Notes: generated by a model not told the origin, from the letters alone. Positions 24,398 to 33,629 are shown, counted from the stretch's first letter. The stretch: 64,000 nucleotides of DNA from Oscillospiraceae bacterium (GCA_017521325.1 JAFXCV010000068.1:58839-122838); one strand, 5' to 3'. Made by a program: numbers and translations.

Positions 24398-26299
24398 ATG
24401 GAAGTAAAGTATAATTTTGATCAGAACAATGAGAAGCAGGAGCTTCGTCTGGAGGATCTTCAGCTTCCGCAGGATCTCAAGCGTCTGAGCTACTACCAGT
24501 GCCGCAAAATCGCCAAGCAGATTCGCACTCTGATGGTGCGTGTTATTTCCAGAAACGGAGGACATCTCGCCTCAAATCTCGGAGCGGTGGAACTGACAAT
24601 GGCGTTGCACAGGGTTTTTGAATCTCCACAGGATAAATTTATCTGGGACGTAGGGCATCAATGCTATCCGCACAAGATACTGACAGGGCGCTGGAAGGAA
24701 TTTCAGACGATCCGCAAGGAAAACGGTATTTCGGGATTCCCCAAACCTGAGGAATCTGAGCATGACATCTTTATCAGCGGACACAGCAGCACTTCCATTT
24801 CCCTTGCATGTGGAATTGCAGAATCCATGCGGATCAAGGAGGATCCACATCATGTCATCGCTATTATCGGCGATGGTGCAATGACGGGCGGTCTTGCATT
24901 TGAAGGTCTGAATAATGCAGGCAAGAAAAAGAATCTGATCGTTATTCTGAATGACAACAATATGTCCATTTCAGGCAATGTCGGCTCTGTTTCCCGTTAT
25001 CTTCGCTCAATCAGAGAGAAGGAAAGCTATATCAAAACCAAGCAGGCAGTTGAAAAAATGCTTGTCAATACACCGCATGTCGGTGTTCCTGTTGCAAAGG
25101 TGCTGAAGGGTACAAAGGATGGCGTCAAGAATATGATTGTTCGTCAGGCGACCATGTTTGAACAGATGGGCTTTGTGTATTTCGGCCCCGTAGATGGCCA
25201 TGACCAGCAGGAGCTTGAGGACATTCTTCGCACGGCAAAGCACTGTGATTCTCCTGTGTTTATTCATGTAAAAACAGTGAAAGGTAAGGGGTATCTTCCT
25301 GCCGAAAAGAATCCGGGACAGTTCCACGGTGTTTCACAGTTTGATATCATCACGGGAAATCCAGAGGTTTCGGGTTCAGATTGCTATTCCACAGTATTTG
25401 GAACGGAACTGACCAAGCTTGCCAAAGAACATGAACAGATCTGTGCAATCACCGCTGCGATGAAATACGGCACGGGACTGCAGTATTTTGCAAGTGAGAT
25501 CCCAGAACGCTTCTTCGATGTCGGCATTGCCGAACAGCATGCCGTTACGTTTGCCGCAGGCCTTGCATGCACGGGAATGATTCCTGTTTTTGCTGTATAT
25601 TCGACATTTTTGCAGCGTTCTTACGATCAGCTTGTACATGATGTTGCCATCAGCGGACAGCATGTAGTACTCGGAATTGACCGTGCAGGCATCGTGGGTG
25701 AGGACGGCGAAACCCATCAGGGTTTATTTGATGTTTCAATGCTCACATCCATTCCCGGGTCGTCCGTTTATTCTCCTGCATGCTATCAGGAACTTCGTCT
25801 CTGCATGAAACGTGCAATTCTTGAGGATCAGGGGCTTGCCGCAGTACGATATCCGAGAGGAAATGACAAGGGAATGAAATTCCCAATGGACATGCTGAAT
25901 ACCGATTATACCTACACAAAGGATGAGACAGCGGATGTGCTTCTCATTTCCTACGGACGAGTTTATGACGCATTGTATCGTGCGCATGTTTCATGTGAAG
26001 CAAAGGGAATTCATACTTCACTTTTGAAACTGACAAGGATTTTTCCCATTGAGGAGGAAATCATTTCTATTGTAGAGAAATACCGTACAGTTCTGTTCTT
26101 TGAAGAGGGTATGATAAATGGCGGAATTTCCTCTCTTGTGGGTGCAAGACTTGCTGAAGCGGGATTTCACGGTGAATTCAAACGTATTGCCTGCGATACG
26201 TTTGTCAAGCAGTCTACGGTTTCATCGGCACTCAATCATATGGATCTTTCCGAACAGGCTGTATGCAGGTATATTTATGAATATGGAAAAACGAATTGA
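24398..26299 (+). CDS. dxs: 1-deoxy-D-xylulose-5-phosphate synthase
   Basis: This thiamine-diphosphate enzyme joins pyruvate and glyceraldehyde-3-phosphate in the first step of the non-mevalonate isoprenoid pathway. GGHLASNLGAVELT, DVGHQCYPHKILTGR, the cofactor motif GDGAMTGGLAFEGLNN, and GIAEQHAVTFAAGLA are all present. ATG 24398 gives 633 residues, a normal length; an in-frame upstream ATG would lie inside the PAP2 gene. The ribosome binding site is weak, so translation may depend on coupling to the PAP2 gene that ends eight bases earlier. Confidence 0.97.
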   Translation: MEVKYNFDQNNEKQELRLEDLQLPQDLKRLSYYQCRKIAKQIRTLMVRVISRNGGHLASNLGAVELTMALHRVFESPQDKFIWDVGHQCYPHKILTGRWKEFQTIRKENGISGFPKPEESEHDIFISGHSSTSISLACGIAESMRIKEDPHHVIAIIGDGAMTGGLAFEGLNNAGKKKNLIVILNDNNMSISGNVGSVSRYLRSIREKESYIKTKQAVEKMLVNTPHVGVPVAKVLKGTKDGVKNMIVRQATMFEQMGFVYFGPVDGHDQQELEDILRTAKHCDSPVFIHVKTVKGKGYLPAEKNPGQFHGVSQFDIITGNPEVSGSDCYSTVFGTELTKLAKEHEQICAITAAMKYGTGLQYFASEIPERFFDVGIAEQHAVTFAAGLACTGMIPVFAVYSTFLQRSYDQLVHDVAISGQHVVLGIDRAGIVGEDGETHQGLFDVSMLTSIPGSSVYSPACYQELRLCMKRAILEDQGLAAVRYPRGNDKGMKFPMDMLNTDYTYTKDETADVLLISYGRVYDALYRAHVSCEAKGIHTSLLKLTRIFPIEEEIISIVEKYRTVLFFEEGMINGGISSLVGARLAEAGFHGEFKRIACDTFVKQSTVSSALNHMDLSEQAVCRYIYEYGKTN

Positions 26300-27074
26300 T
26301 GTTGCGCTGGTCGAGCGAGGACTGTGCAAAAGTCGTACGAGGGCACAGAATCTTTTGAAAGATGGATGCGTGCTTCTCAATGGCATCCCCTGTATGAAAG
26401 CTTCAGTATCGGTTTCTGAAACTGATTCATTGGAGCTTGAAGGAAGTGACATTCCGTTCGTCGGCAGGGGAGGGCTGAAACTTCAGGAAGCGGTTTCACG
26501 TTTTGGCCTTACCGTAAACGGAAGGATTTGTCTTGATATCGGCGCATCGACAGGCGGATTTACCGACTGTATGCTGCAAAACGGAGCAGCAAAGGTGTAT
26601 GCAATTGATGTCGGTCATGACCAGCTGGATGCTGCTCTTCGGGATGATCAAAGAGTTGTCAATCTTGAAGGCACAGATGTCCGCAATATGAGATGTGAGG
26701 ATTTGCAGGATACACCCGATTTTTGCAGTATTGATGTGTCTTTTATTTCTCTGACGCTGATTCTTCCGTCCGTGTATCATTTGACGGCTGATAAGTCAGA
26801 ATTTGTAGTACTTGTGAAACCGCAGTTTGAAGCAGGAAGATCTGCGATTGGAAAAAAGGGGATCGTCAGATCCGCAGCTGCACATAAACAGGTTCTTGAG
26901 AATGTGATTTCTTTTTCCGAAAATGTTGGTTTTACTGTACATGGCTTGTGTCCTTCGCCCATTCAGGGCGGCAGCGGTAATACTGAGTACCTGCTCTACT
27001 TAAAAAAAGGATGCCTTGAACCGGACTATACGCCCGATATTCCGGCTGTGATACGAGAAGCCGGTTTGAAATAG
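26277..27074 (+). CDS. tlyA: TlyA family rRNA 2'-O-methyltransferase/haemolysin-like protein
   Basis: ATG 26277 is used (ATG 26283 is an alternative); the product is about 265 residues. An N-terminal S4 RNA-binding domain (KRIDVALVERGLCKSRTRAQNLLKDG) is followed by an FtsJ-like Rossmann domain. CLDIGASTGGFTDCMLQNGA is the SAM site, with VKPQFEAGR further on. Family members methylate ribosomal RNA. The start overlaps the end of dxs by 23 bases. In Firmicutes this gene (yqxC) always sits by recN, argR and nadK, as here. Confidence 0.92.
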   Translation: MNMEKRIDVALVERGLCKSRTRAQNLLKDGCVLLNGIPCMKASVSVSETDSLELEGSDIPFVGRGGLKLQEAVSRFGLTVNGRICLDIGASTGGFTDCMLQNGAAKVYAIDVGHDQLDAALRDDQRVVNLEGTDVRNMRCEDLQDTPDFCSIDVSFISLTLILPSVYHLTADKSEFVVLVKPQFEAGRSAIGKKGIVRSAAAHKQVLENVISFSENVGFTVHGLCPSPIQGGSGNTEYLLYLKKGCLEPDYTPDIPAVIREAGLK

Positions 27075-27082
27075 GTGATACT

Positions 27083-27955
27083 ATGCTGAATATCGCAATT
27101 TTTCCGAATTTTCAAAAAAAGAATGCACTTCCTTGCGCAAAGCAGGTGTGTGAACGTCTGCATGCGCTTGGTGCAACAATTTATATGGATGAAGCCTATA
27201 CTGCGGAGTTTTCCGATATGGATTTCATCCATTACGGAGTATTTACTTCGCTTGTGTATACCATGGATGTGGTCATTGCCATTGGCGGTGACGGAACCAT
27301 TCTTCGCTGTGCAAAGCAGATGATTTCATCAAAAGCATTGCTTCTCGGAATTAACACAGGACATCTCGGATTTATGGCAACGCTTGAATCCGACCAGCTT
27401 GATGAACTTGAAAAATTGTTTACCGGCAAATATCAGATATCCAAACGTATGCTTCTGAAGGGTGAACTGCATGGTGATAATAAAAAAACATGCTTTACAG
27501 CACTCAACGATATTGCTGTTTCCGGTTTGTACGGAAAAGTATTTGACTTTTCTGTTTTTGCCGATGACTTTCTGATCGGCAGATACCGTGCAGATGGTAT
27601 GGTATGCAGTACGCCGACAGGCTCAACTGCCTATGCACTTTCTGCAGGCGGTCCAATCATGGAGCCGGAGCTTTCTTGCATTGAGATTGCTCTGATTTGT
27701 CCGCATTCTTTGTTCAATCGCCCGCTTTTACTGTCGTCGGAGCGTAAAATTTCCATTCGTCACACGGCAGGATGTGAGCGCAGCATCTATCTGAGTGCTG
27801 ATGGTGAACCTCCTGTTACGTTTCCCCCATCCTATCAGCTTGATATTCAAAAATCGAACCACGAAATCTCATTGATCCACTTTAAAAACGGAAGCTTTTA
27901 CGATTCCATTAATCGCAAACTTATGCAGTCAATTAAGGGGTTTTCTGAACTATAA
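27083..27955 (+). CDS. nadK: NAD kinase
   Basis: The 290-residue protein has the NAD kinase motif GGDGT in VIAIGGDGTILRCAKQ and then INTGHLGFM. ALNDIAVS takes the place of the usual NE motif (Asn-Asp), and MVCSTPTGSTAYALSAGGPI is also present. It phosphorylates NAD to NADP in the cytoplasm. It follows tlyA after eight bases and precedes argR. The Asp for Glu exchange in the NE/D motif is accepted in the family. Confidence 0.95.
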   Translation: MLNIAIFPNFQKKNALPCAKQVCERLHALGATIYMDEAYTAEFSDMDFIHYGVFTSLVYTMDVVIAIGGDGTILRCAKQMISSKALLLGINTGHLGFMATLESDQLDELEKLFTGKYQISKRMLLKGELHGDNKKTCFTALNDIAVSGLYGKVFDFSVFADDFLIGRYRADGMVCSTPTGSTAYALSAGGPIMEPELSCIEIALICPHSLFNRPLLLSSERKISIRHTAGCERSIYLSADGEPPVTFPPSYQLDIQKSNHEISLIHFKNGSFYDSINRKLMQSIKGFSEL

Positions 27956-27972
27956 TCAGCGGAGGAACTTCA

Positions 27973-28413
27973 ATGAAAAACGCAAGACAAAAAGAGATCA
28001 TCGCACTGATTTCCGCAAATACAGTCAGCAATCAGGACGCATTGCAGGTACTTTTGAAAGAACGAGGTTTTCCTGTCACACAGGCGACTATTTCCCGTGA
28101 TATCCGTGAGCTGAATCTGATCAAAAAAGCAGACAGCAATGGCGTTTATCGCTATGTTGCACCGGATATGCCGGTGCCGCAGTCAGATTACTTTTCGGGA
28201 AATGTCCTTTCTGTGGATTATGCAGGACATACAGTTGCGATCAAATGCAGAAGCGGCACTGCGCAGGCAGTTTGTACAGAGCTTGATGAGGTTGTACGTT
28301 CTGAAGTAATCGGTACGCTTGCAGGTGATGACACAATTTTTGTACTCGTTCGTACCACCGATCAGGCGAAGCGTTTTGCGGCAGAGCTTTTACAGAATAT
28401 TCAGGGCAGGTGA
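27973..28413 (+). CDS. argR: Arginine repressor ArgR/AhrC
   Basis: The 146-residue protein has the winged-helix DNA-binding domain (QATISRDIRELNLIKK, the recognition helix) and the C-terminal hexamerisation/arginine-binding domain (SVDYAGHTVAIKC, then GTLAGDDTIFVLVRT). It represses arginine synthesis and activates catabolism in response to arginine. GGAGG precedes the ATG. Its place between nadK and recN is standard in Firmicutes; no arginine genes lie in this window. Confidence 0.95.
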   Translation: MKNARQKEIIALISANTVSNQDALQVLLKERGFPVTQATISRDIRELNLIKKADSNGVYRYVAPDMPVPQSDYFSGNVLSVDYAGHTVAIKCRSGTAQAVCTELDEVVRSEVIGTLAGDDTIFVLVRTTDQAKRFAAELLQNIQGR

Positions 28414-28417
28414 GTAA

Positions 28418-30085
28418 ATGTTAGAGGAACTGTATATCGAAAATCTTGCAGTCATTGAAAAGGCTTGTATCAGTTTTCGGAATGCGTTTCATGTTTTCAC
28501 CGGTGAAACCGGTGCGGGTAAATCCATTTTGATTCACGGAATTCAGGCGGTTCTCGGACAGCGAGTTTCAAAAGACTGGGTAAGAACCGGATGTGAAAGA
28601 GCAACAGTTACTGCGCTTTTTACCGGGCTTTCCGATGATGTGATCGACATGCTTTCGGAATTCTCCATAAGTTGTGAGGAACGTCAGATCACACTGACGA
28701 GAGAAATCCGTGCGGATGGTGGTAGTATTGGCAGAATCAATGGAAAAACTGCTTCGGTTACAGCTTTGCGTGAGATCGGTATGCTGTTGATTTCCATTCA
28801 TGGACAGCATGATAACCAGATTTTGCTTTCCCCTGAACATCATCTGCATGTACTCGATGATTTCGGAGGTGATTCCTCATACCTGACAGCTTATCAGGAT
28901 ACCTTCCGTAGGCTGCAGCTTACTGCCCGTGAGCTTGGGAAATGCAAGCGTGATGAGCAGGAACGTCGTCAGAGGGCGCTCATCCTGCAAAAGCAAATAC
29001 AGGAAATAGGTGCTCTCCAGCCAAAGCACGGTGAAGAAGATGAACTTGAAAATGCCTTGATACAGGCAGAAAACGCAGAGCGAATCCTCTTTTCTCTTGG
29101 AAATGCGGCAGGAATTCTTCACGGAGAAAATGACGACTGTGTGGTAGAAATGCTGCGAAATGCGATGCAGCAGCTTTCTGAAATAGAGGACGTATTTCAG
29201 GGGCTTGATGAGCTTTCGGATCGAATCAAGGCGGTGCAGATTGAAATTAAGGACATTGCCGAGGATCTGCAGCGTCATGCGGACAATGTGATTCTCGATG
29301 AGGCAAGGGCGCAGAAGCTCCGTCAGCGATATCATGCAATTTCGCAGGTGAAAAAACAGTTCTACTGTGACTTTGATGGGCTGATCAAAATGTATGAGGA
29401 CGCCAAGAAGGAAATCAGTTCCATGCAGCACGATAGCGAACGTATTGCAGAGCTTGAAGCACAGAAAAAGGCACTGCTTGCAGATGTTACGGAAAAGGCG
29501 AAGGCACTTTCTGATTATCGTGAGGAAACCGGCAGACGTTTTGTGGAACGTGTATCCGAGGAACTGCGTTTTCTTGATATGCCGAATGTTGTATTGACGG
29601 TGCAGCAGGAGAGAGGGAAGCTCACGATCCAAGGCATGGATTCGGTCACATTTCTGATTTCCGCCAATAAAGGCGAGCTTCCAAAGCCCATTTCAAAAAT
29701 CGCATCGGGCGGTGAGCTGTCCCGAATTATGCTTGCGCTCAAATCTGTCATTGCCGATCGTGACAGCATCCCGACATTGATTTTTGACGAGATCGACACG
29801 GGCGTCAGTGGAAAGGCGGCACAGAAAATCGGCATTAAGCTGCGTGAAATCAGCCGTAGCCGTCAGGTTCTGTGCGTGACACATTTATCCCAGATCGCTG
29901 TAATGGCAGATACACATTACATGATCGAAAAGCATACTGAAGATGAAAGAACCGTAACGCAGGTGCATCTGCTTGATTTTGAAGGCAGAGTTCAGGAAAT
30001 TGCCCGCATTATGGGCGGTGAAAATCCGAGTGATCTTATGCTGGAAAATGCAAGGGTTGAGCTGAAACGAGTTGCTGAAAATTGA
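28418..30085 (+). CDS. recN: DNA repair protein RecN
   Basis: The 555-residue SMC-like protein begins LEELYIENLAVIEKA and has Walker A GETGAGKSILIHG. It also has the signature KIASGGELSRIMLALK, Walker B PTLIFDEIDTGVSG and CVTHLSQIAVMAD. Coiled coil fills about residues 150-350. RecN gathers broken DNA ends during recombinational repair. It starts four bases after argR stops and is followed by a small gene with its own AGGAGG. Confidence 0.96.
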   Translation: MLEELYIENLAVIEKACISFRNAFHVFTGETGAGKSILIHGIQAVLGQRVSKDWVRTGCERATVTALFTGLSDDVIDMLSEFSISCEERQITLTREIRADGGSIGRINGKTASVTALREIGMLLISIHGQHDNQILLSPEHHLHVLDDFGGDSSYLTAYQDTFRRLQLTARELGKCKRDEQERRQRALILQKQIQEIGALQPKHGEEDELENALIQAENAERILFSLGNAAGILHGENDDCVVEMLRNAMQQLSEIEDVFQGLDELSDRIKAVQIEIKDIAEDLQRHADNVILDEARAQKLRQRYHAISQVKKQFYCDFDGLIKMYEDAKKEISSMQHDSERIAELEAQKKALLADVTEKAKALSDYREETGRRFVERVSEELRFLDMPNVVLTVQQERGKLTIQGMDSVTFLISANKGELPKPISKIASGGELSRIMLALKSVIADRDSIPTLIFDEIDTGVSGKAAQKIGIKLREISRSRQVLCVTHLSQIAVMADTHYMIEKHTEDERTVTQVHLLDFEGRVQEIARIMGGENPSDLMLENARVELKRVAEN

Positions 30086-30096
30086 GGAGGATAACG

Positions 30097-30270
30097 ATGG
30101 GACCGTTTTATTATGTGATCTCTGATATTCAAGGAGATTATGCGCAGCTGAAAAGGACGGATATTGAAAGTGATGAGATTCTTCCTGTTGCTATGGCACT
30201 TCTTCCTATGGGAAGTGATATTGGAACAAAATTGTGCTGGCAATGGGGAGTTTATGAAATCATTGCGTGA
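30097..30270 (+). CDS. Small conserved-looking protein after recN
   Basis: ATG 30097 has GAGGAGG at ideal spacing. The 57-residue product has the pattern YYVISDIQGDYAQLKR and ALLPMGSDIGTKL, an even beta-strand layout like DUF3006-type small barrels (DR-EGD-A-L ... LP-G-x-GD). The resemblance is slight. No signal peptide or membrane segment. It probably shares the recN transcript. Function unknown. Confidence 0.6.
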   Translation: MGPFYYVISDIQGDYAQLKRTDIESDEILPVAMALLPMGSDIGTKLCWQWGVYEIIA

Positions 30271-30316
30271 TTATTTCTGAATTTTGCTTTTGAATTTGAA
30301 AGGAAGATAAAAGCAC

Positions 30317-30345
30317 TTGACTTTTCGGAAAAAACAGTGTATAAT
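30317..30345 (+). promoter_or_regulatory. Promoter of the cohesin-like lipoprotein gene
   Basis: TTGACT (30317-30322), a 17-base spacer and TATAAT (30340-30345). Confidence 0.72.
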
Positions 30346-30395
30346 ATATATAATCATATGGATGTGTATGTTCTCACGAACAGAAAGGATGATTT

Positions 30396-31193
30396 ATGAT
30401 GAGAAATTCTATGAAAAAAATGCTAGCAATCTGCATCGTTGCTTCTATTGCAGCAGTAACCTTTGGTTGCAGCGATAATAAAAATCCGATTAAGGAAACC
30501 ATTTCCCTTGAGGATACCAAGCAGGAACTCCAGTTCTTCTATGACACAGGTGATGCACAGGATTCCACAGAGGCTGAAAAGCAGGAAACCACTGCACAGG
30601 CTACTGAGGCTGCAACTGAGATCGCCACAGAGATCGTAGAAGTAACGGATCCGTCCGGTGAGCCTGTCACTGAAGAAGGTGGCTCTGTACAGACTGAAGT
30701 ACATACAGAAGTTGTAACATTACCTGTTGAAACAACACCCGCACCCGAGTACACACCTTCTTATGATACATGTAAAGCATACTGGCTTGACATGTCCAAT
30801 GCAGGAGATTTCGTTTTTGACGGTGAACTATTTGTTTTCACTTTTAAGATCAAAGAAACTGCACCCGATGGTAAGTATCCGGTTACAATTGCGAAAACAG
30901 ACATCGGCAGCTGGGATGTTGTTACCCGTGTGCCTGAGTGCATCGGCGGTGAAATCTGCGTAGGTGACGAAAAGCCTTCTGCACAGAAGGAAGCTTCCGC
31001 AGATAAGTTCACTCTGACAGTTGAAAGTGTAAACGGCAAGCCCGGTGATGTTGTTGAGGTTGCACTCAACATGAAGAACAACCCCGGTTTCTGTGGCTTT
31101 GTTATCGACATTCAGTATGATAAGAACGCACTTGAGATCGAAGAGGCAAGAGGCGGCGTTGACTTTGACAAGGCTGTAAACTTTATTTCATAA
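30396..31193 (+). CDS. Lipoprotein with a cohesin-like domain in swapped (permuted) order
   Basis: The 265-residue protein has a signal peptide ending TFGC (Cys 25 as lipid site) and a Thr/Glu-rich linker to about residue 123. Residues about 124-192 (AYWLDMSNAGDFVFDG, FVFTFKIKETAPDGKYPVTI, GGEICVG) look like the C-terminal half of a Ruminococcus cohesin. Residues about 203-265 (TVESVNGKPGDVVEVALNM, NNPGFCGFVIDIQYDKNALEIEEARGG) look like an N-terminal half. Together they make one cohesin with halves exchanged. If it folds, it could display a dockerin-binding surface on the membrane; otherwise it is a rearranged remnant. It is monocistronic with its own promoter and terminator. Confidence 0.65.
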   Translation: MMRNSMKKMLAICIVASIAAVTFGCSDNKNPIKETISLEDTKQELQFFYDTGDAQDSTEAEKQETTAQATEAATEIATEIVEVTDPSGEPVTEEGGSVQTEVHTEVVTLPVETTPAPEYTPSYDTCKAYWLDMSNAGDFVFDGELFVFTFKIKETAPDGKYPVTIAKTDIGSWDVVTRVPECIGGEICVGDEKPSAQKEASADKFTLTVESVNGKPGDVVEVALNMKNNPGFCGFVIDIQYDKNALEIEEARGGVDFDKAVNFIS

Positions 31194-31205
31194 TTACTTC
31201 AATGC

Positions 31206-31238
31206 ACAATGACTCCGCCGGTTATGGGGAGTCATTGT
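31206..31238 (+). terminator. Hairpin terminator
   Basis: ACAATGACTCC (31206-31216) pairs with GGAGTCATTGT (31228-31238) around an 11-base loop; the T tail is short. Confidence 0.65.
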
Positions 31239-31272
31239 TGTATGACAAATTCTGTGGATTGGCAGGTGTGAC

Positions 31273-32058
31273 ATGAATACAATTCTAATTATTTCAGAAT
31301 GCGCACAGCAGGAATACAGATTGAAGGAGCTATTTTCCGAACGTTACACTGTGCCGGATTACAATGGTGTGAAAAAACATGTGCCTGACATGTACATCAT
31401 CACAGCACAGGCTTATTCTGCTGATTTTTTTGAAAAACATCCCGAATATGATGCCTGTTTATCAGAAACTCCGGGGATGATTCTCTGGGAAAATGACGAT
31501 AGTTACCGTCTTATGTCCTACAGAAACTGCAGAATGTTTTCAGAATGCAAATTAGAAAAGTCCGATGCAGAACTGCTTGATAAATTTGATGAATTTGTCT
31601 CACTTTTGTCACGAAACAATAAAAACCTTCTTCATCTCTCCGATATTCAGTCAGATATCCACAGTATGTACCGTGAAACATCCTACAAAGGCATCATAGA
31701 GGTGGAGTATTATAACTTTGCCAGAATATATCAGTTTGTCGATAAACTGATAGAACGGTCAGGAAAGCCCATGCAGACGTTGCTTCTCAGTCTTGTTCCA
31801 CATGACGAGAGAGCGTGTACTCCAAAGGATTTGTCCTACGCCAACGAAATACTTTCCAAAGCCATTCAGATGACGCTTCGCAAAAATGATGTCATGACCA
31901 ATTACAGCGATTCACAGATGCTTGTGCTGCTTGTGGATGCAGATGATGCGGGCGGTCATTTTGCGACCAATCGAATCATCAGTACATTCTTCGGATTGTA
32001 CGAAGATGAGTTGTATCAGCTTGACTATGACATCCGTCCTGTCGGGAACCATAGATAA
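31273..32058 (+). CDS. Degenerate GGDEF-like or pseudo-response-regulator protein
   Basis: The 261-residue cytoplasmic protein starts like a receiver domain (NTILIISECAQQEYRLKELFSE) but has no clear phosphate-accepting Asp set. Residues about 140-250 resemble a GGDEF-type domain: FARIYQFVDKLIERSG, TLLLSLVPHD and then LRKNDVMTNYSDSQMLVLLVDAD. The GGDEF signature itself is absent, so it should not make cyclic-di-GMP. It may act as a sensor or scaffold. No partner genes are adjacent, and a terminator follows directly. The assignment is by pattern only. Confidence 0.5.
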   Translation: MNTILIISECAQQEYRLKELFSERYTVPDYNGVKKHVPDMYIITAQAYSADFFEKHPEYDACLSETPGMILWENDDSYRLMSYRNCRMFSECKLEKSDAELLDKFDEFVSLLSRNNKNLLHLSDIQSDIHSMYRETSYKGIIEVEYYNFARIYQFVDKLIERSGKPMQTLLLSLVPHDERACTPKDLSYANEILSKAIQMTLRKNDVMTNYSDSQMLVLLVDADDAGGHFATNRIISTFFGLYEDELYQLDYDIRPVGNHR

Positions 32059-32064
32059 TAAATT

Positions 32065-32096
32065 AAGAGCTATGCAGATGCATAGCTCTTTCTTTT
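32065..32096. terminator. Hairpin terminator between convergent genes
   Basis: AAGAGCTATGC (32065-32075) pairs with GCATAGCTCTT (32080-32090), followed by a T-rich run. Confidence 0.78.
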
Positions 32097-32099
32097 GCT

Positions 32100-32618
32100 T
32101 TAAAAGGATTCCGTTACAACAAGCTCTTCAATTGTCTTGCGGTCTTCTGCATGACGTTCGGAGGATTTCAAGGGTTCATCAGGATAACCGAACACAGTGA
32201 GGTTAACAGGTTCAAACCCCTCGGGAATATTGAATGCCTCTCTGATTACATCAGGCTTAAAACGGCAGATCCAAAGAGAAGCAAGCCCCAGTTCTGTTGC
32301 TTCCATTATCATATGTGTGCTGACGATGGAGGCATCAATATCGGAAATGACTTTTCCGTCAAAAGAGCGATGCCATGTGTTTTCAAGGTCAGCTACCGTG
32401 AGAATCGCAAGGGGAGCATGATAGAAGTTTGCTGCATCTGTAAGCTTGTTCAGAGCTTCCTCGCTCTGGATGACCAGAAGCTTAAATGCCTGACTGTTTT
32501 TTCCTGTGGGTGCAACCCGTGCAGCTTCAATAATTTTCTCAAGCTTTTCAGGCTCAACCTTCTGTGAAGTATACTTTCTTGTGGAACATCTTTTCTTTGC
32601 AAGTTCTAAAAAATCCAT
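32100..32618 (-). CDS. Nitroreductase family flavoprotein
   Basis: The start at 32618 (MDFLELAKKRCSTRKY) fits AAAGGAT upstream; an ATG nine bases earlier is too close to that site. CSTRKY and AARVAPTGKNSQAFKLLVI are FMN-binding signatures, and LWICRFKPDVIREAF fits the C-terminal part. It likely reduces quinones or nitro-compounds with NAD(P)H; the substrate is unknown. It is the last gene of the minus-strand run that starts with MoxR and is 21 bases after the DnaC-like gene. Confidence 0.87.
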   Translation of the reverse strand: MDFLELAKKRCSTRKYTSQKVEPEKLEKIIEAARVAPTGKNSQAFKLLVIQSEEALNKLTDAANFYHAPLAILTVADLENTWHRSFDGKVISDIDASIVSTHMIMEATELGLASLWICRFKPDVIREAFNIPEGFEPVNLTVFGYPDEPLKSSERHAEDRKTIEELVVTESF

Positions 32619-32639
32619 GTAAATCATCCTTTCATAGTT

Positions 32640-33629
32640 TTATACAAGCGGCGCACTATTCAGCTTTTTCATCAGTCGGATATCGGAGCCGACAAAATGC
32701 ATGCATTCGTAAACCGCAAATAATCTTGAAACAATTCGTTCCTCGTATCTCCTGCGGATACCCATCAGATCGAGATTGGTATTGATGATGGTCGGAAGTC
32801 CACGGTTGATACGGGTATTGATGATATTGTAGATCGTTGAAACATAAAATGGTGTATCAAATTCGGTTCCGAGATCATCAAGAATCAGAAGATCCACATG
32901 CAGCAAAAGCTCAAGTGTATCAACCTCCGTTTTTTCTCTGCCGAAATGTTCACGTTCCACCTGCTGCAAAAGGTTGATGATCGAATCGTAGATAACATCA
33001 TATCCCTTTCGCAATACTTCATTTGCAATAGAAAGGGAAAGGTGCGTTTTGCCAAGACCTGTATTTCCATAGAACAGAAGGCTCGGAGAATTTGCCGAAA
33101 ACTTTTGTGCATACCCCTGACAAGCACGCAGGATGGATTCCATGACAGTATAACAGTCGTTATTCTGTGCATCTGTTTTGTTTCTGTAGTATTCGAGTGA
33201 AAACTGATCAAAGCTTGAAAGGGAGAGCTGCGCATGTTCATTCATTTTGTTGACAGCAAGAGTTGCAAAAAGCTTCTTTAAGCAATCGCACATACCGCCG
33301 TTTGCATATCCCGTATCCTGGCACTGCTCACATGTGTAATGCATATCCAGATAATCGGAAGGGTACCCGTAGTTTTGGAGAAGTTTCGCAGAAATTTCCT
33401 GTGCCTCAAGATTCTGCCGCTGCAATACCTCCAGACGCTGCTGTACATTTTCGCCTTCCTTGAGCGTATCGAGAATCTTGATCGCAGTCTGCGCAAGCTG
33501 GCGGTTGATCTCTGCGATCTGCGGGATCTTTTCATTGATCTCACAATATCTGCGTTCGTTTTCTGATTTTGCGTATAATCTTCTGGAGGAAATTGTACGC
33601 TGCGCCTCCTGTAAAATCAAATCATTCAT
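32640..33629 (-). CDS. DnaC/DnaI-like helicase loader ATPase
   Basis: The start at 33629 is preferred because GAGAGGAT lies a sensible distance upstream; another ATG nine bases earlier is an option. An N-terminal helical region has a cysteine cluster (CEQCQDTGYANGGMCDC), likely zinc-binding. The AAA+ core has Walker A LFYGNTGLGKTHLSLS and Walker B LLILDDLGTE. It loads the replicative helicase at origins or stalled forks. It overlaps the DnaD-like gene by eight bases, so the two are made together. Confidence 0.88.
   Translation of the reverse strand: MNDLILQEAQRTISSRRLYAKSENERRYCEINEKIPQIAEINRQLAQTAIKILDTLKEGENVQQRLEVLQRQNLEAQEISAKLLQNYGYPSDYLDMHYTCEQCQDTGYANGGMCDCLKKLFATLAVNKMNEHAQLSLSSFDQFSLEYYRNKTDAQNNDCYTVMESILRACQGYAQKFSANSPSLLFYGNTGLGKTHLSLSIANEVLRKGYDVIYDSIINLLQQVEREHFGREKTEVDTLELLLHVDLLILDDLGTEFDTPFYVSTIYNIINTRINRGLPTIINTNLDLMGIRRRYEERIVSRLFAVYECMHFVGSDIRLMKKLNSAPLV

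Noticed and set aside
28877..29632. Antisense open frame over recN
   Set aside because: It is a shadow of a well-supported recN with full SMC motifs.
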